A DNA stretch of 64,000 nucleotides from Diaphorobacter sp. HDW4A (GTDB lineage: Bacteria > Pseudomonadota > Gammaproteobacteria > Burkholderiales > Burkholderiaceae_C). The translations under genes were made by a program, and so were the position numbers. Location of the stretch: NCBI RefSeq assembly GCF_011305995.1, contig NZ_CP049910.1, positions 4,774,001-4,838,000 of the forward strand. Direction: 5' to 3'. The notes under the pieces were generated by a model. The model saw nothing but the letters and a program-made list of their open reading frames with translations, had not been told where the DNA came from and searched no databases. This document shows, piece after piece, positions 18,117-26,996 of this stretch; within the stretch, counting starts at the first letter, position 1, and each line of letters opens with the position of its first letter.

Positions 18117-18880
18117 GCTGACCACCCAGCTACCGTCGGTACTCAGCGGGAATCGGATCCACGCTCAGTTTCAAACTAGTGTCGCGCTCTACCTGCCCGA
18201 CTCGCTCCGCACTGAGCAACAGCTCAATTGCCAACGTAGGCAGACGCTTGCAGAAAAAAACTTGGCTGCTACGTCTATACCGATGAAGCTTCACCCTCTC
18301 TAAAGGGCTCTTCAATCGAAGTCTCATTGAACGCACGCCCTCCGTGCTGCCGGCGGCGTGCAACAAAGGACACGTCGCAACTTGACTGTCTCGAAAGGCG
18401 CCAAGGTGGCCGCCCGCGCCCATTAACAGCATTTGCATACGGAGTCTCCATTCAACTTGCTGCCGACACGATGGCCCTCGGCGGGTGCTTAGCCTCGTGC
18501 CTCTTGGCAAGCAAGAAGAGAGAACTCGCCGCTCCGGTAGGAAGCGTTTTCCGCACCACTCCGAAATAGGGTTCGGGAGCAAGCGCTGGGGCACTGTACG
18601 GCGCTCGGCGTGTTTGATAGTCCGGAATACATTTCCTATCGTCGCCGCGAGGATGGTCCGGTACTCAGAGGCTTTCTCCAGATGGAAAACCCTCAACGGA
18701 CTACTAAGGTCAAGCTGCTCAAACTTGGAGGGGCCGGGGTAGACATTCAAGCAAAGGCAGCGCGGACGTTAAAGACATCGTCAAAGTAGGCACCTCGTCT
18801 GTCGGAGGCGGAGCACATTCCAGCGAACGCCGACGTCCGCTCCATCTTCATTGGCGACCTGACGCCCGCCAACATGCATA
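18117..18880. repeat. Upstream flank of cbpA, duplicated in degenerate form at 35526-36080
   Basis: No gene is convincing here. The segment matches 35526-36080 in the same order: TACTCAGCGGGAATCGGATC ..., TCCATTCAACTTG.CTGCCGAC ..., AGTCCGGAATACAT.TCCTA and CCAGCGAACGC near the end. A plus-strand peptide stretch, FDSPEYISYRRREDGPVLRG, is partly kept in both copies (DSPEYISYRRR), so an unidentified protein may once have been coded here. Frameshifts and stops now break every frame. Confidence 0.7.
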
Positions 18881-19229
18881 CTGTGGCCAACCAAGTGATT
18901 TGCCATGGGATGCTGCTCCAAATTGATTACCCTGTCGCCAATGAATAGGCCTGGGCCTGTCCGTGACGGCGCGCGGTCGGCAGGTGCGGTGCGCTGAGGC
19001 CATCTCGAACAGCATCATGAACACGTCGGAATCGGACAGCTCATTTGCATCATGGTAGTGGCCCCGGCCCCGCCTGATTCCATTCCCACAGACGCTCCCA
19101 GTTCGTTCCTTGTTTAACAACTATCCAGAAGTTGAGGCAAAAGCGTTGAGCACCTCTCCGCGAAAGCGCGTAAGCTTGCGATGACGCATGACTGGGCGGC
19201 GACAGGGAGCCATTCACAATCAGACCGCA
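18881..19229. other. Gap before the uracil-DNA glycosylase gene
   Basis: No motif-bearing frame was seen. The sequence continues the degraded flank of cbpA, and the last 40 bases are leader to the glycosylase. Confidence 0.4.
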
Positions 19230-19877
19230 ATGTCTACTCAACGTCTCTTTGCGAACGACTCTCCCTTGCCTACGACGCCGCTTCGCCGCTCTTCGGCTAG
19301 TCGCGTTGACGCTCTTCTGAGTGAGATTCAGGCGTGCCGCGTCTGCGAGGCGCATCTCCCCCTGGGTCCTCGACCCATTGTGAGAATCTCACCGTCCGCT
19401 CGCATCCTGATGGTTGGTCAAGCACCAGGGCTTAAGGTTCATGAAAGCGGGATCCCGTGGAACGACGCCAGCGGAAAACGGCTGCGGGAGTGGCTGGGGG
19501 TCGAGGAATCGGTGTTCTATGACCCGCGACGGTTCGCGATCGTGCCGATGAGCCTGTGCTATCCCGGTCGAGGCCACAGCGGAGACTTGCCGCCACGTCC
19601 CGAGTGTGCGCCTCTTTGGCATGAACGCATCCTCTCCTCGCTGCCACACATTCGACTGACTATCCTCATCGGGCAGTACGCTCTGGCGAAATACCTCGGT
19701 GAACGCAGGCAGACGACCCTCACTGAGACAGTCGCCGCATGGAAGTCGTATGCGCCACAGTTCATCACGCTGCCTCACCCGTCGCCGCGCAACCAGAACT
19801 GGCTAAAGCAGAATCCTTGGTTCGACAGGGAAATTGTGCCGATGCTTCGCAAGCACGTGGCAGATGCGCTAGCGTAG
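19230..19877 (+). CDS. Uracil-DNA glycosylase family protein
   Basis: The chosen start is ATG 19230; an in-frame ATG at 19188 is possible. The 215-residue product has CRVCEAHLPLGPRPIVRISP, then GQAPGLKVHESGIPWNDASG, which matches motif 1 of the UDG superfamily (GEAPG...G.PF.G..G). The C-terminal FITLPHPSPRNQNWLKQNP matches motif 2 (HPS). The cysteine pair at the start hints at part of the iron-sulfur site seen in family 4 enzymes, but the full four-cysteine set is not visible. It would remove uracil or related damage from DNA. It has no operon partner on its strand. Confidence 0.85.
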   Translation: MSTQRLFANDSPLPTTPLRRSSASRVDALLSEIQACRVCEAHLPLGPRPIVRISPSARILMVGQAPGLKVHESGIPWNDASGKRLREWLGVEESVFYDPRRFAIVPMSLCYPGRGHSGDLPPRPECAPLWHERILSSLPHIRLTILIGQYALAKYLGERRQTTLTETVAAWKSYAPQFITLPHPSPRNQNWLKQNPWFDREIVPMLRKHVADALA

Positions 19878-19997
19878 GCCGACTTCGGCTGCTTCCGGTC
19901 TGAGCGCCTAGACTTACCACCAGTTTGCGCATCGACCGTAAGCGTCCGGGCACCCCACCCTGATCTACCGCTGGAAGTCGCAGAGGTGGAGTGACCC

Positions 19998-20222
19998 CTA
20001 CGTTTTGGAGCCGCAGCAAGCTTCGTCGCCACCGGCCTGGATTGGAGGGCACGGCACCGAACCGAACGAGCAGAACACACAACAATGGCCCGGTTTTGGG
20101 CGCAAGACCGTGTGGCAACTTTCGCACTCGTAGAACCATTGGCACGCGTCCGTCGGCATTGTTTCGTTCTTGGCATGCCCACACTCAGGGCACGTCAGAA
20201 CAGAGTCCAAGATCAAATCCAT
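19998..20222 (-). CDS. GDCCVxC-type small cysteine-rich protein of mercury loci
   Basis: The 74-residue product starts MDLILDSVLTCPECGHAKNE and has ECESCHTVLRPKPGHCCVFC. The two CxxC pairs make a likely zinc ribbon. The second part corresponds to the GDCCVxC motif of small proteins found next to merT and merP, here with His in place of Asp. The C-terminus is again cysteine-rich (CPPIQAGGDEACCGS). Its role is not established; binding or passing on of Hg(II) is plausible. Its ATG overlaps the merP stop by one base (TAATG), so it belongs to the mer operon. Confidence 0.82.
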   Translation of the reverse strand: MDLILDSVLTCPECGHAKNETMPTDACQWFYECESCHTVLRPKPGHCCVFCSFGSVPCPPIQAGGDEACCGSKT

Positions 20223-20506
20223 TACGGCTTTGCCGGGGCAACAGATGACGGGAATCCAGCTTCCGTGGTGGCCTTGGTCAGCACGTCCACCTTGACCTTG
20301 GTGTCATCAAAGACCACCGTGGTCTCTCGTTTGGCCAGGTTGGATTTGACGCCAATGACTCCGTCGATCTGGGTCAGTGCCTTCTTCACCGTGATGGGGC
20401 AAGTGGCACAACTCATGCCGGGCACCGACAGAGTGACGCTTTGTTGGGCAGCCCAGCCGGGCGTCAGCAGCAAGAGTGCTGCAGTGGTCATGATCAACCG
20501 CTTCAT
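20222..20506 (-). CDS. merP: Periplasmic mercury-binding protein MerP
   Basis: From ATG at 20506, after GAAAGG, the 94-residue product has a signal peptide (MKRLIMTTAALLLLTPGWAA) and a heavy-metal-associated domain with the metal motif GMSCATC. It has the beta-alpha-beta-beta-alpha-beta length of the family. MerP binds Hg(II) in the periplasm and hands it to MerT. It lies 14 bp after merT and is coupled to the GDCCVxC gene. The gene looks intact. Confidence 0.95.
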   Translation of the reverse strand: MKRLIMTTAALLLLTPGWAAQQSVTLSVPGMSCATCPITVKKALTQIDGVIGVKSNLAKRETTVVFDDTKVKVDVLTKATTEAGFPSSVAPAKP

Positions 20507-20520
20507 GTCGGAGCCTTTCA

Positions 20521-20895
20521 TCAGTAGAACCAGTGGGCGAACAGGGGGAACACCAGCGCGGCCACCAGCAACAGGGTCACCAGGGCAAACAGCACCTTGT
20601 AGGAGAGGCTGACCATCGGCCGCTGACATACCTGTCCCGCTTCACAGGCCACAACCGGGCGCCATATCCGGCGCGCCGCAAAGATCAAGGCGATAGTGGC
20701 TGCACCAATGAACAGTGGTTGGTACGGCTCCAGCAGCGTCAACGTGCTGATCCATGCTCCAGAGATGCCCAGCATGATCAGCACCAGAGGGCCAAGGCAG
20801 CAGGCGGACGCAAGGAGCGCGGACAGGCCACCCGCGATCAAGGCCTTTCCACCGCCAGTGGCACGGGCAGAAATGTCTGTAGATTTTGTTGACAT
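20521..20895 (-). CDS. merT: Mercuric transport membrane protein MerT
   Basis: The 124-residue protein has three membrane segments. The first contains the vicinal pair Cys32-Cys33 ([10 protein letters not shown]), which takes Hg(II) from MerP. The cytoplasmic loop holds a second pair, Cys84 and Cys90 (CEAGQVC), which normally passes the ion to mercuric reductase. ATG at 20895 is 42 bp from the divergent merR and lies right behind the operator. No merA follows in this operon, so imported mercury has no obvious reductase here. Confidence 0.95.
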   Translation of the reverse strand: MSTKSTDISARATGGGKALIAGGLSALLASACCLGPLVLIMLGISGAWISTLTLLEPYQPLFIGAATIALIFAARRIWRPVVACEAGQVCQRPMVSLSYKVLFALVTLLLVAALVFPLFAHWFY

Positions 20896-20937
20896 GGCTT
20901 AAGCTTAGTCCCGTACATTGGTACGGAGTCAAGCACC
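20896..20937 (-). promoter_or_regulatory. mer operator/promoter between merR and merT
   Basis: On the minus strand the gap reads TTGACTCCGTACC..., with a dyad GACTCCGTAC / GTACGGGAC centred near 20919. TTGACT serves as -35 and TAAGCTTA as -10, with a spacer of about 19 bases. The long spacer and the dyad between the boxes are the hallmark of MerR-controlled promoters, in which the regulator untwists the DNA when it binds metal. Confidence 0.9.
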
Positions 20938-21375
20938 ATGAGCCTTCCTCTTCCGCATGCCCACCCCGGCTTGACCATTGGTGATCTGGCCAAGGCGGCC
21001 GGTGTCAATGTAGAGACCATACGGTTCTACCAACGCAAGGAGCTGATGCCCGAGCCAGAACGGCCCCAGGGCAGCATTCGGCGATATGACCAGAATGACC
21101 TATCGCGATTGCATTTCATCAAGACTGCGAAGCGGCTGGGGTTCAGCCTGGATGAGACCGCGCAGTTGCTGCAACTCGACGATGGTGCGAGCTGCGCTCA
21201 AGCCCGTACACACGCAGAGTCCAAGCTCGCCGAAGTTCAACTCAAGCTTGCAGACCTGCACCGAATGGAAGCCGTACTCTCTGAACTGATCGATCTCTGC
21301 AGTTCTGGGAGAGGCAAAGTCCGTTGCCCGCTGATTGCGGCAATGGAGAGGCAGTCGCCTCCGCTACAGATTTGA
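20938..21375 (+). CDS. merR: Mercury-responsive regulator MerR
   Basis: The 145-residue product has the winged helix-turn-helix ([20 protein letters not shown]) and a long dimerisation helix. The three Hg-binding cysteines are all present: Cys86, Cys121 and Cys130 (GASCAQ, DLCSSG, VRCPLI). It represses merTP without mercury and activates them with it. Its stop codon lies within 12 bases of the IS66 transposase stop on the other strand. The last residues ([10 protein letters not shown]) could therefore come from the junction and not from the original gene; the functional core is complete. Confidence 0.94.
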   Translation: MSLPLPHAHPGLTIGDLAKAAGVNVETIRFYQRKELMPEPERPQGSIRRYDQNDLSRLHFIKTAKRLGFSLDETAQLLQLDDGASCAQARTHAESKLAEVQLKLADLHRMEAVLSELIDLCSSGRGKVRCPLIAAMERQSPPLQI

Positions 21376-22953
21376 AGCAGTGGTGGACTGCCAGCGATGT
21401 GGCAAAAGATCATGGATGCGGCTGGCGCGCTGCATGGGCAGACGTGCCATCACATCGCGCAGGTAGGCGTAGGGGTCATGCCCGTTCATGCGCGCTGACT
21501 GGATCAAGCTCATGACGGCGGCGGCGCGTTGGCCCGCGCGCAGGCTGCCAGCGAAGAGCCAGTTGTTGCGACCAATGGCAATGGGCCGGATCTGGTTCTC
21601 GATCCAGTTGTTGTCCAAAGGCAGTTGCCCATCGTCGACGAACCGGGTCAACGCCACCCAGCGCCGCAGGCTGTAGTCCAGCGCCTTGGCGCTCGCTGAA
21701 CCTTCGGGCACCTTCTGGCGTTGCAGCAGCATCCACTGGTGCAAGGCATCGAGCAGCGGCTTCGTTTGTTGTTGCCGGATGGCCCGGCGCTGATCGGCGC
21801 TGAGCTCCTTGACCTCGCGCTCGATTTCGTAGACCCGACCGAACTGCTGCAGCGCGAACTCGGCGATCTGGCTCTGGTTAGCTGCATGCAGATCGAAGAA
21901 CTTGCGCCGCGCGTGCGCCAGGCAACCGACCTCGGTCACGCCGCTGGCGATCAAGGCTTTGTAGCCGCTGAAGTCGTCACAGGTGAGGCTGCCTCTCCAG
22001 TCGCCCAGGAAGCGCCGGGCATGTTCGCCCGAGCGTGATTCGCAGAAGTCGTAGACGATCACCTTGGTGTTCTCGAAGGCACCCGTGGCATAGGCCCAGA
22101 GGTAGGCCCGGTGCGTCTTTCCGTTGCCCGGCTTGAGCATGGACACCGGCGTCTCATCGGCATGCAGCACGCGGTGCTGCAGCAGCTCGTTTCTCATGGC
22201 ATCCACAAGTGGCTGCAACTGCACGCCACACGCGCCCACCCACTGAGCGAGCGTGGAACGCGGGATCGCGAGACCAGCTCGACCAAAGATCGCTTCCTGG
22301 CGGTACAGCGGAAGGTGATCGGCGTACTTGGCCACCAGCACCTGCGCCAGCAGCCCGGTGGTGGGGATGCCCTTGTCGATGATGTGCGGATCGACGGGGA
22401 CTTGGGTGAGCGTCTCGCACTTCGCACAAGCCCACTTGCCCCGGATGTGGCGCTCGACGCTGAAGACGCCAGGCACATAGTCCAGCTTCTCGGCCACGTC
22501 CTCGCCCACGCGCTTCATCTGGCAACCGCAGGCACAGGTGGTCGAGTCGGGCTCGTGGCGGATCTCGCGCCGCGGCAGGTTGGCTGGCAGCGGCGCGCGC
22601 TTGGGAACCTTCTTCTCTTCAACCTTGGCGGGCGCCTGCGCTTCTTGCAGCGCATCGATCTCGGTGGCCACGGCTGCCAGGTCGGCCTCGATCTCGTCTT
22701 CGAGCAGGCTCTTCTGTTCGGGGTTGAAGCGTTCGGATTGAGCTGCGAACTTCATGCGCTTCAAGAGCGCGTTCTCGTGCGTGAGTTTGTCCAGCAACGC
22801 GCTCTGGTGGCGCAGCTGCGTCATGAGGCGCGTGGTCAGCTCACGCAGCTCTTCTGCGCTCAGGCTCTGCAGGGATTGAGGCTCGACCACCATGGGCATC
22901 CACTGTGCCAGCACTGGCACACGCGCACCATTGGCGCATGCCCCAATTGGCAA
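21364..22953 (-). CDS. tnpC: IS66-family transposase TnpC
   Basis: The 529-residue transposase of the DDE type has an N-terminal helix and coiled coil ([20 protein letters not shown]). A zinc-ribbon-like CACGCQMKR and CAKCETL region follows, then the catalytic core with [27 protein letters not shown] and [20 protein letters not shown]. The C-terminus [13 protein letters not shown] differs from LPHRWQPTDI of the other copies, and its last codons probably come from the junction with merR. The start is uncertain: ATG 22953 gives the full frame and ATG 22899 is close to where family similarity begins. Confidence 0.92.
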   Translation of the reverse strand: MPIGACANGARVPVLAQWMPMVVEPQSLQSLSAEELRELTTRLMTQLRHQSALLDKLTHENALLKRMKFAAQSERFNPEQKSLLEDEIEADLAAVATEIDALQEAQAPAKVEEKKVPKRAPLPANLPRREIRHEPDSTTCACGCQMKRVGEDVAEKLDYVPGVFSVERHIRGKWACAKCETLTQVPVDPHIIDKGIPTTGLLAQVLVAKYADHLPLYRQEAIFGRAGLAIPRSTLAQWVGACGVQLQPLVDAMRNELLQHRVLHADETPVSMLKPGNGKTHRAYLWAYATGAFENTKVIVYDFCESRSGEHARRFLGDWRGSLTCDDFSGYKALIASGVTEVGCLAHARRKFFDLHAANQSQIAEFALQQFGRVYEIEREVKELSADQRRAIRQQQTKPLLDALHQWMLLQRQKVPEGSASAKALDYSLRRWVALTRFVDDGQLPLDNNWIENQIRPIAIGRNNWLFAGSLRAGQRAAAVMSLIQSARMNGHDPYAYLRDVMARLPMQRASRIHDLLPHRWQSTTASNL

Positions 22954-22974
22954 GCACCGGTCTGCGCTTCAGAG

Positions 22975-23307
22975 TCAGACCACGGTGATGACACCACCGT
23001 TGCCAAGGCGCTGCCAGGGCAGGCCCAGCACCAGCGCATCGAACTGGGCTCGGGTGAGCGAGGCGGTGCTTGCCGCATCACGCGGCCAGACGAACTTGCC
23101 GCTGTTGAGGCGACGCGCTGCCAGCCACACACCGATGCCGTCGTGCACCAGCACCTTCATGCGGTTGGCGCGTCGATTGGCGAACAGGTAGGCGTGGTGC
23201 GGGCGCGCTGCGCCGAAGACCGACACCACGCGAGCCAGCGCCGTCTCGGTGCCCGATCTCATGTCCAGCGGCTCAGTGGCCAGCCACAGCGCATCAACCC
23301 GGATCAC
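22975..23307 (-). CDS. tnpB: IS66-family accessory protein TnpB
   Basis: The 110-residue protein contains PLDMRSGTETALARVVSVFG, HHAYLFANRRANRMKVLVHD and LPWQRLGNGG, the IS66 Orf2 pattern. It starts with GTG at 23307 overlapping the tnpA stop (GTGA), as ATG does in the other copies. It is needed for IS66 transposition, but its biochemical role is unclear. Confidence 0.9.
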   Translation of the reverse strand: MIRVDALWLATEPLDMRSGTETALARVVSVFGAARPHHAYLFANRRANRMKVLVHDGIGVWLAARRLNSGKFVWPRDAASTASLTRAQFDALVLGLPWQRLGNGGVITVV

Positions 23308-23654
23308 TTGAGCAGCTCTCGCATCCACACGGCGCACTGGTCGGCCGCATCCAATGGCCAGGTCACCGAGACGGTGGTGGCGCCACGGCGCAGCTCGATG
23401 CGGATGTCTGGTGCAAGTGCAGGCCCTGGTGAACATGCCGCTGGCGGCAGCGGCACTGGAACGAATGCGGGGGCCTGGAGTGCAGGCAGCGCGCCACCCG
23501 CTTCGCGGCGCCACTTGTGAACGACGTTGGCGTTGATGCCGTACGACAAGGCAATGCTGGCCACCGATGCACCCGGCTCGGCGCACTGAGCAATGATCTG
23601 CTGCTTGAGCTCGGCGCTGTGCCGCCGGCGGGTCTTCTTCTTGGCTTCATTCAT
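23304..23654 (-). CDS. tnpA: IS66-family accessory protein TnpA (helix-turn-helix)
   Basis: From ATG 23654 the product (116 residues) begins MNEAKKKTRRRHSAELKQQI. A helix-turn-helix follows (GASVASIALSYGINANVVHK). The proline/alanine-rich middle and the end PDIRIELRRGATTVSVTWPL are typical of IS66 Orf1 proteins. It likely binds the element ends. Confidence 0.9.
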   Translation of the reverse strand: MNEAKKKTRRRHSAELKQQIIAQCAEPGASVASIALSYGINANVVHKWRREAGGALPALQAPAFVPVPLPPAACSPGPALAPDIRIELRRGATTVSVTWPLDAADQCAVWMRELLK

Positions 23655-23873
23655 GGTGTCCACCTAAATCTTTGGTGGACACCATCGTTGCCGCTTAGAC
23701 CAATCCCTTCAAGGGTGGGATGACCGTGCGCTTACCATCGACCCTCAGTTCCTCGCGAAGCGACTTCTTACGAGGGGTTCGCGGACGAAGTGCTCCATGA
23801 AACGGACTGCCGTAGACACATCTGTTCGCTTACTTAAGGACACTCGGCTACTCGTCCTAACGGAGCCACTCGC

Positions 23874-24112
23874 ATGAGCTTTAGGGACAGATGTTGGTAC
23901 ACGCTGCGCTGCGCACATGTGACTCGAGCGAAACGCTTGGCGTTTCCGACGAGGGAGTCTGCTGGAGCGGTGCGCATTGGGATACCAGTGCGGACTTTCT
24001 GCGTTTCGACACCGCATGGATCGGCGGGGGCCACTTGGAGCCCGAGCTGGCGCACGCCATTTGCAAGGACTGCGGCCACCCTGCCCAAGTCATTCAGCGC
24101 TACCCCTTGTGA
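23874..24112 (+). pseudogene. Frameshifted copy of the small four-cysteine protein at 43071-43307
   Basis: The start reads MSFRDRCWYTLRCA and then loses frame. One missing base near 23913 restores CDSSETLGVSDEGVCWSGAH and ...GGGHLEPELAHAICKDCGHP, which parallel the intact 78-residue protein at 43071 throughout. DNA similarity extends about 80 bp upstream of both starts (GTTCGCGGACG.). Both copies lie beside an egtB copy on the other strand, so this is half of a duplicated block. Confidence 0.8.
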
Positions 24113-24168
24113 TCATCAGGCTGAACTCGGTGCCGCACGGTGTGCCCCTCCTCTGTTTCATCCAGGTA

Positions 24169-25437
24169 TCAACACTCCATGTCTCGCGCGAGGCGCAGCC
24201 CACTAAATTGCCACCTGGTCGCGGGCGGGAAGAAATTGCGATAGGTGAGGCGCGTGTGGCCGCGTGGGGTGGCCACGCTTCCACCGCGGAGAACAACTTG
24301 GCCGACCATGAACTTCCCGTTGTACTCACCGATAGCTCCAGGCCACGGCCTGAATCCTGGATACGGATCAAAAGAAGAGCGCGTCCACTGCCAGACATGA
24401 CCTGTGAGCTGTCGAATCTCCGGCAACCGTGCCGCTGATTCCCATTCAGCCTCTGTAGGCAGTCGCGCACCACTCCAAAGGGCAAAAGCAGCAGCCTCAT
24501 AGAAACTAAGCTGACTCACTGGAGCTCCCAGATCCATCGGTTGGACTCCGGTCAGCCCGAACACCTGCCACTCCTCGGCCGGCGCGCAGGAGTCTCTGGG
24601 CGCAATCCAGTAGGCGGGCACTTGCCAGCTATTGGACTGAACCAACGCCCAGCCCTCGGACAGCCACAAGGCGGGAGTTTTATAGCCGCCGTCGGCGATG
24701 AAGTCGACGTACTCTGAGCAAGTGACCAAGCGGTCTGTGATTTGAAACGGCGCCAGCCAGCAACGATGTTGCGGGGTTTCGTTGTCGAACGCAAAGGTTC
24801 CGCCTGCGTGGCCGACTCCCACCAACCCGCTCGGTCCATCTAGCCATTTAACCTGTGAAGGAGCATGAAGGCGAAGCGGCCCTTCTCCGGAGGCTCGAAG
24901 TGCCGGGAGCATCGGATTGCAAGAGAGCAGGTGTAAGGCATCCGCAACAATGAGTTCTTGATGCTGCTGCTCATGCTGCAGACCAAGAACAATCAGCGGC
25001 CCCACAGACTTGAGGCTTTCGTTGTCGGCGTCCTCGATGAGCCGAAGGACTGCGGCATCGACGTGCTCACGATACCGGTGCACTTCATACAGTGCTGGGC
25101 GTGTGAGCAGCCCTCGCTGGGCCCTCGGATGGCGACTTCCCAGGGACTCGTAGTACGAATTGAACAGGTGCAGATAAGACGCGTTGAAGGGCTCGCATGA
25201 AGTGTGCGGCAACAGGACTACGGCCTCGAAGAACCACGTCGTATGCGCCAGGTGCCACTTCGTCGGACTCGCATCTGCCATTGACTGTACGCACTGGTCC
25301 TCCACGCTCAGGGGACTCGCTGCAGCCAGACTGGCTGCGCGAACCTCTGCAAAATGGTTCGCAAGAGCTGCGCGATCTGTCGTGTCAGGAATGAGAGGAC
25401 TCGCGGGAGACGACGCGCGAAGTAGATTCCTGGTCAT
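24169..25437 (-). CDS. egtB: Ergothioneine biosynthesis protein EgtB (iron-dependent sulfoxide synthase)
   Basis: The start ATG 25437 matches the start kept in the broken copy at 44041 (MTRNL.R). The 422-residue product has an N-terminal DinB-like helical domain carrying the iron ligands in SPTKWHLAHTTWFFE and the H..QH.E motif HEQQHQELIVADALH. A C-terminal formylglycine-generating-enzyme-like (C-type lectin) domain includes RLPTEAEWESAAR, HVWQWTRSSFDPYPGF and YRNFFPPATRWQFSGLRLA. It joins a cysteine-derived thiol to hercynine using O2. It is 230 bp downstream of egtD on the same strand. EgtC and EgtE genes are not in the window. Confidence 0.95.
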   Translation of the reverse strand: MTRNLLRASSPASPLIPDTTDRAALANHFAEVRAASLAAASPLSVEDQCVQSMADASPTKWHLAHTTWFFEAVVLLPHTSCEPFNASYLHLFNSYYESLGSRHPRAQRGLLTRPALYEVHRYREHVDAAVLRLIEDADNESLKSVGPLIVLGLQHEQQHQELIVADALHLLSCNPMLPALRASGEGPLRLHAPSQVKWLDGPSGLVGVGHAGGTFAFDNETPQHRCWLAPFQITDRLVTCSEYVDFIADGGYKTPALWLSEGWALVQSNSWQVPAYWIAPRDSCAPAEEWQVFGLTGVQPMDLGAPVSQLSFYEAAAFALWSGARLPTEAEWESAARLPEIRQLTGHVWQWTRSSFDPYPGFRPWPGAIGEYNGKFMVGQVVLRGGSVATPRGHTRLTYRNFFPPATRWQFSGLRLARDMEC

Positions 25438-25667
25438 GAGCCCGGGGTCCTTTTTCATGAGCATGCCCGTCGTTCAGAGCAGCCACGTGGTTGAGAAAAC
25501 ATCGACAGAGCGCCAGGCGAACCGCCTCTCGTTCACTATTCTTACCGCGCATTGGCCCCGGTCGTACTGGGCAGGCCCCTCATGTGAGCCGCTGACTTCG
25601 TCGTCGCTGGGGGGCAGAGGGAGCGAGTTAGCCGTCGCTGAAGCACCGAAACTAGGCGGCGCACGTA

Positions 25668-26669
25668 TCAGTCGGCGCCGTATTCTTGAGCGCTGTCGAT
25701 CTGGACACGTTGCGCGGAGAGAACTGCAAAGTATCCGTCCGGGTCAGTCCAAAAGCCGGTCGTGTTCCATCCTCCCGCCCTCAGCAGCAGGCGAATGTCC
25801 CGGACGGTGTACTTGTAGCTGTTCTCTGTATGAATGGTTTCGCCCTCCCGCATGGAGAAGCTGCAATCGGCTACGCGAAACTGCACGTCGTATCGCGCGC
25901 GGAGATGCATCTCAATCCGGGATAGCCCCTCATTCCACCGCACCTCGTGCTTGAAGGCAGACACCGGGATGTCGCCGACGAGTTCCCGGTTGATGCGGTG
26001 AATCAGATTGAGGTTGAACCTGGCAGTGACCCCCTGCGGGTCGTCATATGCAGGCAGGAGGATTGCCTCGTCCTTCAGCAGGTCGACTCCCAGGAGCAGA
26101 GTGGAATCAGGACCAAGGGAGTCGCCAAACGTCCGAAGGAGATCGACAGCGGCCGCTTCGCTCAGGTTGCCGAGGGTAGAGCCCGGGAAAAAGCCAACGC
26201 CACCTCGCTGCAGGACCGTAAGCGGCAGCTCCATCGGACGCAGAAAGTCCCCCTCGACAGGCCGCATGGGAATATGCGGGAATTGGGCCTGTAGAGACGC
26301 AATGGATTCGCGCAGGAACTCTCCGGAGATGTCGATGGCAATGTACTCCGAGACCAAGGCATGACCAAGCAGCACGGAAGTCTTGGTGGCGGAGCCCGCA
26401 CCGAACTCAACGAGCACCCTGTTGTGCCCCAGGAGTGGCGCGATCTCGCGGATGTACGTCGACAGAATCGTACGCTCGCAACGAGTTGGGTAGTACTGCG
26501 GCAACCGAGTGATATCCTCGAACAGCTTTGAGCCTTCCTGGTCGTAGAACCAGCGCGGAGGAATGGCTTTGTTAAGCCTTCCCAATCCACTAAGTACATC
26601 AAGCAGAAACCCGGGACAGGACTTGGCTGCGGGCGCTACTGTGAGCGCAGAGAAGGAGGGGTTTCTCAT
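25668..26669 (-). CDS. egtD: L-histidine N-alpha-methyltransferase EgtD
   Basis: The 333-residue SAM-dependent enzyme trimethylates histidine to hercynine, the first step of ergothioneine synthesis. Family features: LGRLNKAIPPRWFYDQEGSK near the start, EFGAGSATKTSVLL (SAM site), YIAIDISGEFL, GFFPGSTLGNLS and LLGVDLLKDEAILLPAYDD. The family N-terminus fits ATG 26669. The frame stays open for 70 more codons upstream to 26879, but that part is unlike EgtD. It likely forms a two-gene unit with egtB. Confidence 0.95.
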   Translation of the reverse strand: MRNPSFSALTVAPAAKSCPGFLLDVLSGLGRLNKAIPPRWFYDQEGSKLFEDITRLPQYYPTRCERTILSTYIREIAPLLGHNRVLVEFGAGSATKTSVLLGHALVSEYIAIDISGEFLRESIASLQAQFPHIPMRPVEGDFLRPMELPLTVLQRGGVGFFPGSTLGNLSEAAAVDLLRTFGDSLGPDSTLLLGVDLLKDEAILLPAYDDPQGVTARFNLNLIHRINRELVGDIPVSAFKHEVRWNEGLSRIEMHLRARYDVQFRVADCSFSMREGETIHTENSYKYTVRDIRLLLRAGGWNTTGFWTDPDGYFAVLSAQRVQIDSAQEYGAD

Positions 26670-26911
26670 CAAATGGAAAGGCAAATACTTTCGCACTCCA
26701 ACATCATCCAGTCGATGCGTCTGAAGGTGCGCGAATGGCTCCATAAGCGGAGGAAAGGCGAAGGCTACAGCCACCGTGTCGCCATGCCATTGTTTTCCGA
26801 TGACCCCACCCGGGTCAACCTGCCAATGCGTTCGGTCGTCCGACAAAATGAGCCAGGAAACCTGAAGTGGGTCGTTCAATGGATGCGCGGCTGATCAAGA
26901 TATTCAAGTTG
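26670..26911. other. Leader region of egtD, open but unidentified
   Basis: The minus-strand frame of egtD continues without stop for 70 codons here, giving a peptide with no motif I know. A strong start for it is missing, so it is more likely leader DNA or a relic than an N-terminal extension. Confidence 0.35.
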
Positions 26912-26958
26912 CCGACGTTCACCTTCGCCATTTGTTCAGACGCATCCGTGTGCTTGCT
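26912..26958 (-). pseudogene. cbpA fragment, transposon-split (left piece)
   Basis: The minus strand reads SKHTDASEQMAKVN, matching SKETDASARMAEVN of intact cbpA just after the HPD motif. It ends exactly at the left end of the Tn3-family element. The continuation (towards the cbpA start) is at 35419-35525. Removing the transposon and one TTGCT copy joins the two pieces in register with cbpA. Confidence 0.8.
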
Positions 26959-26996
26959 GGGGTCGTCTCAGAAAACGGAAAGAATCGTACGCTAAG
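26959..26996 (+). repeat. Left 38-bp terminal inverted repeat of the Tn3-family element
   Basis: It starts GGGGTCGTCTCAGAAAACGG and ends CGTACGCTAAG. The tnpA stop codon lies inside it. It matches the right end at 35381-35418 with only a few differences. Confidence 0.95.

Larger units (their letters stand above)
21364..23735 (-). mobile_element. IS66-family element, one end lost next to merR
   Basis: The element carries tnpA, tnpB and tnpC in order on the minus strand. The tnpA-side end is present: read inward from 23735 it starts GTAAGCGCACGG, the same 12 bases as the tnpC-side end of the complete copies at 45955-48543 and 53806-56394. On the tnpC side no such sequence occurs. Transposase coding DNA runs straight into the end of merR, and no 8-bp duplication is found. 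It is related to the other two copies but is not the same element: the proteins differ at many positions. Confidence 0.85.

Noticed and set aside
18130..18750. Minus-strand frame of 206 codons upstream of cbpA
   Set aside because: No motif, no ribosome site, and its counterpart at 35526-36080 does not keep the frame.
22111..23520. Plus-strand frame of 469 codons across the IS66 element
   Set aside because: It crosses three known transposase genes on the other strand and is explained by their codon bias.
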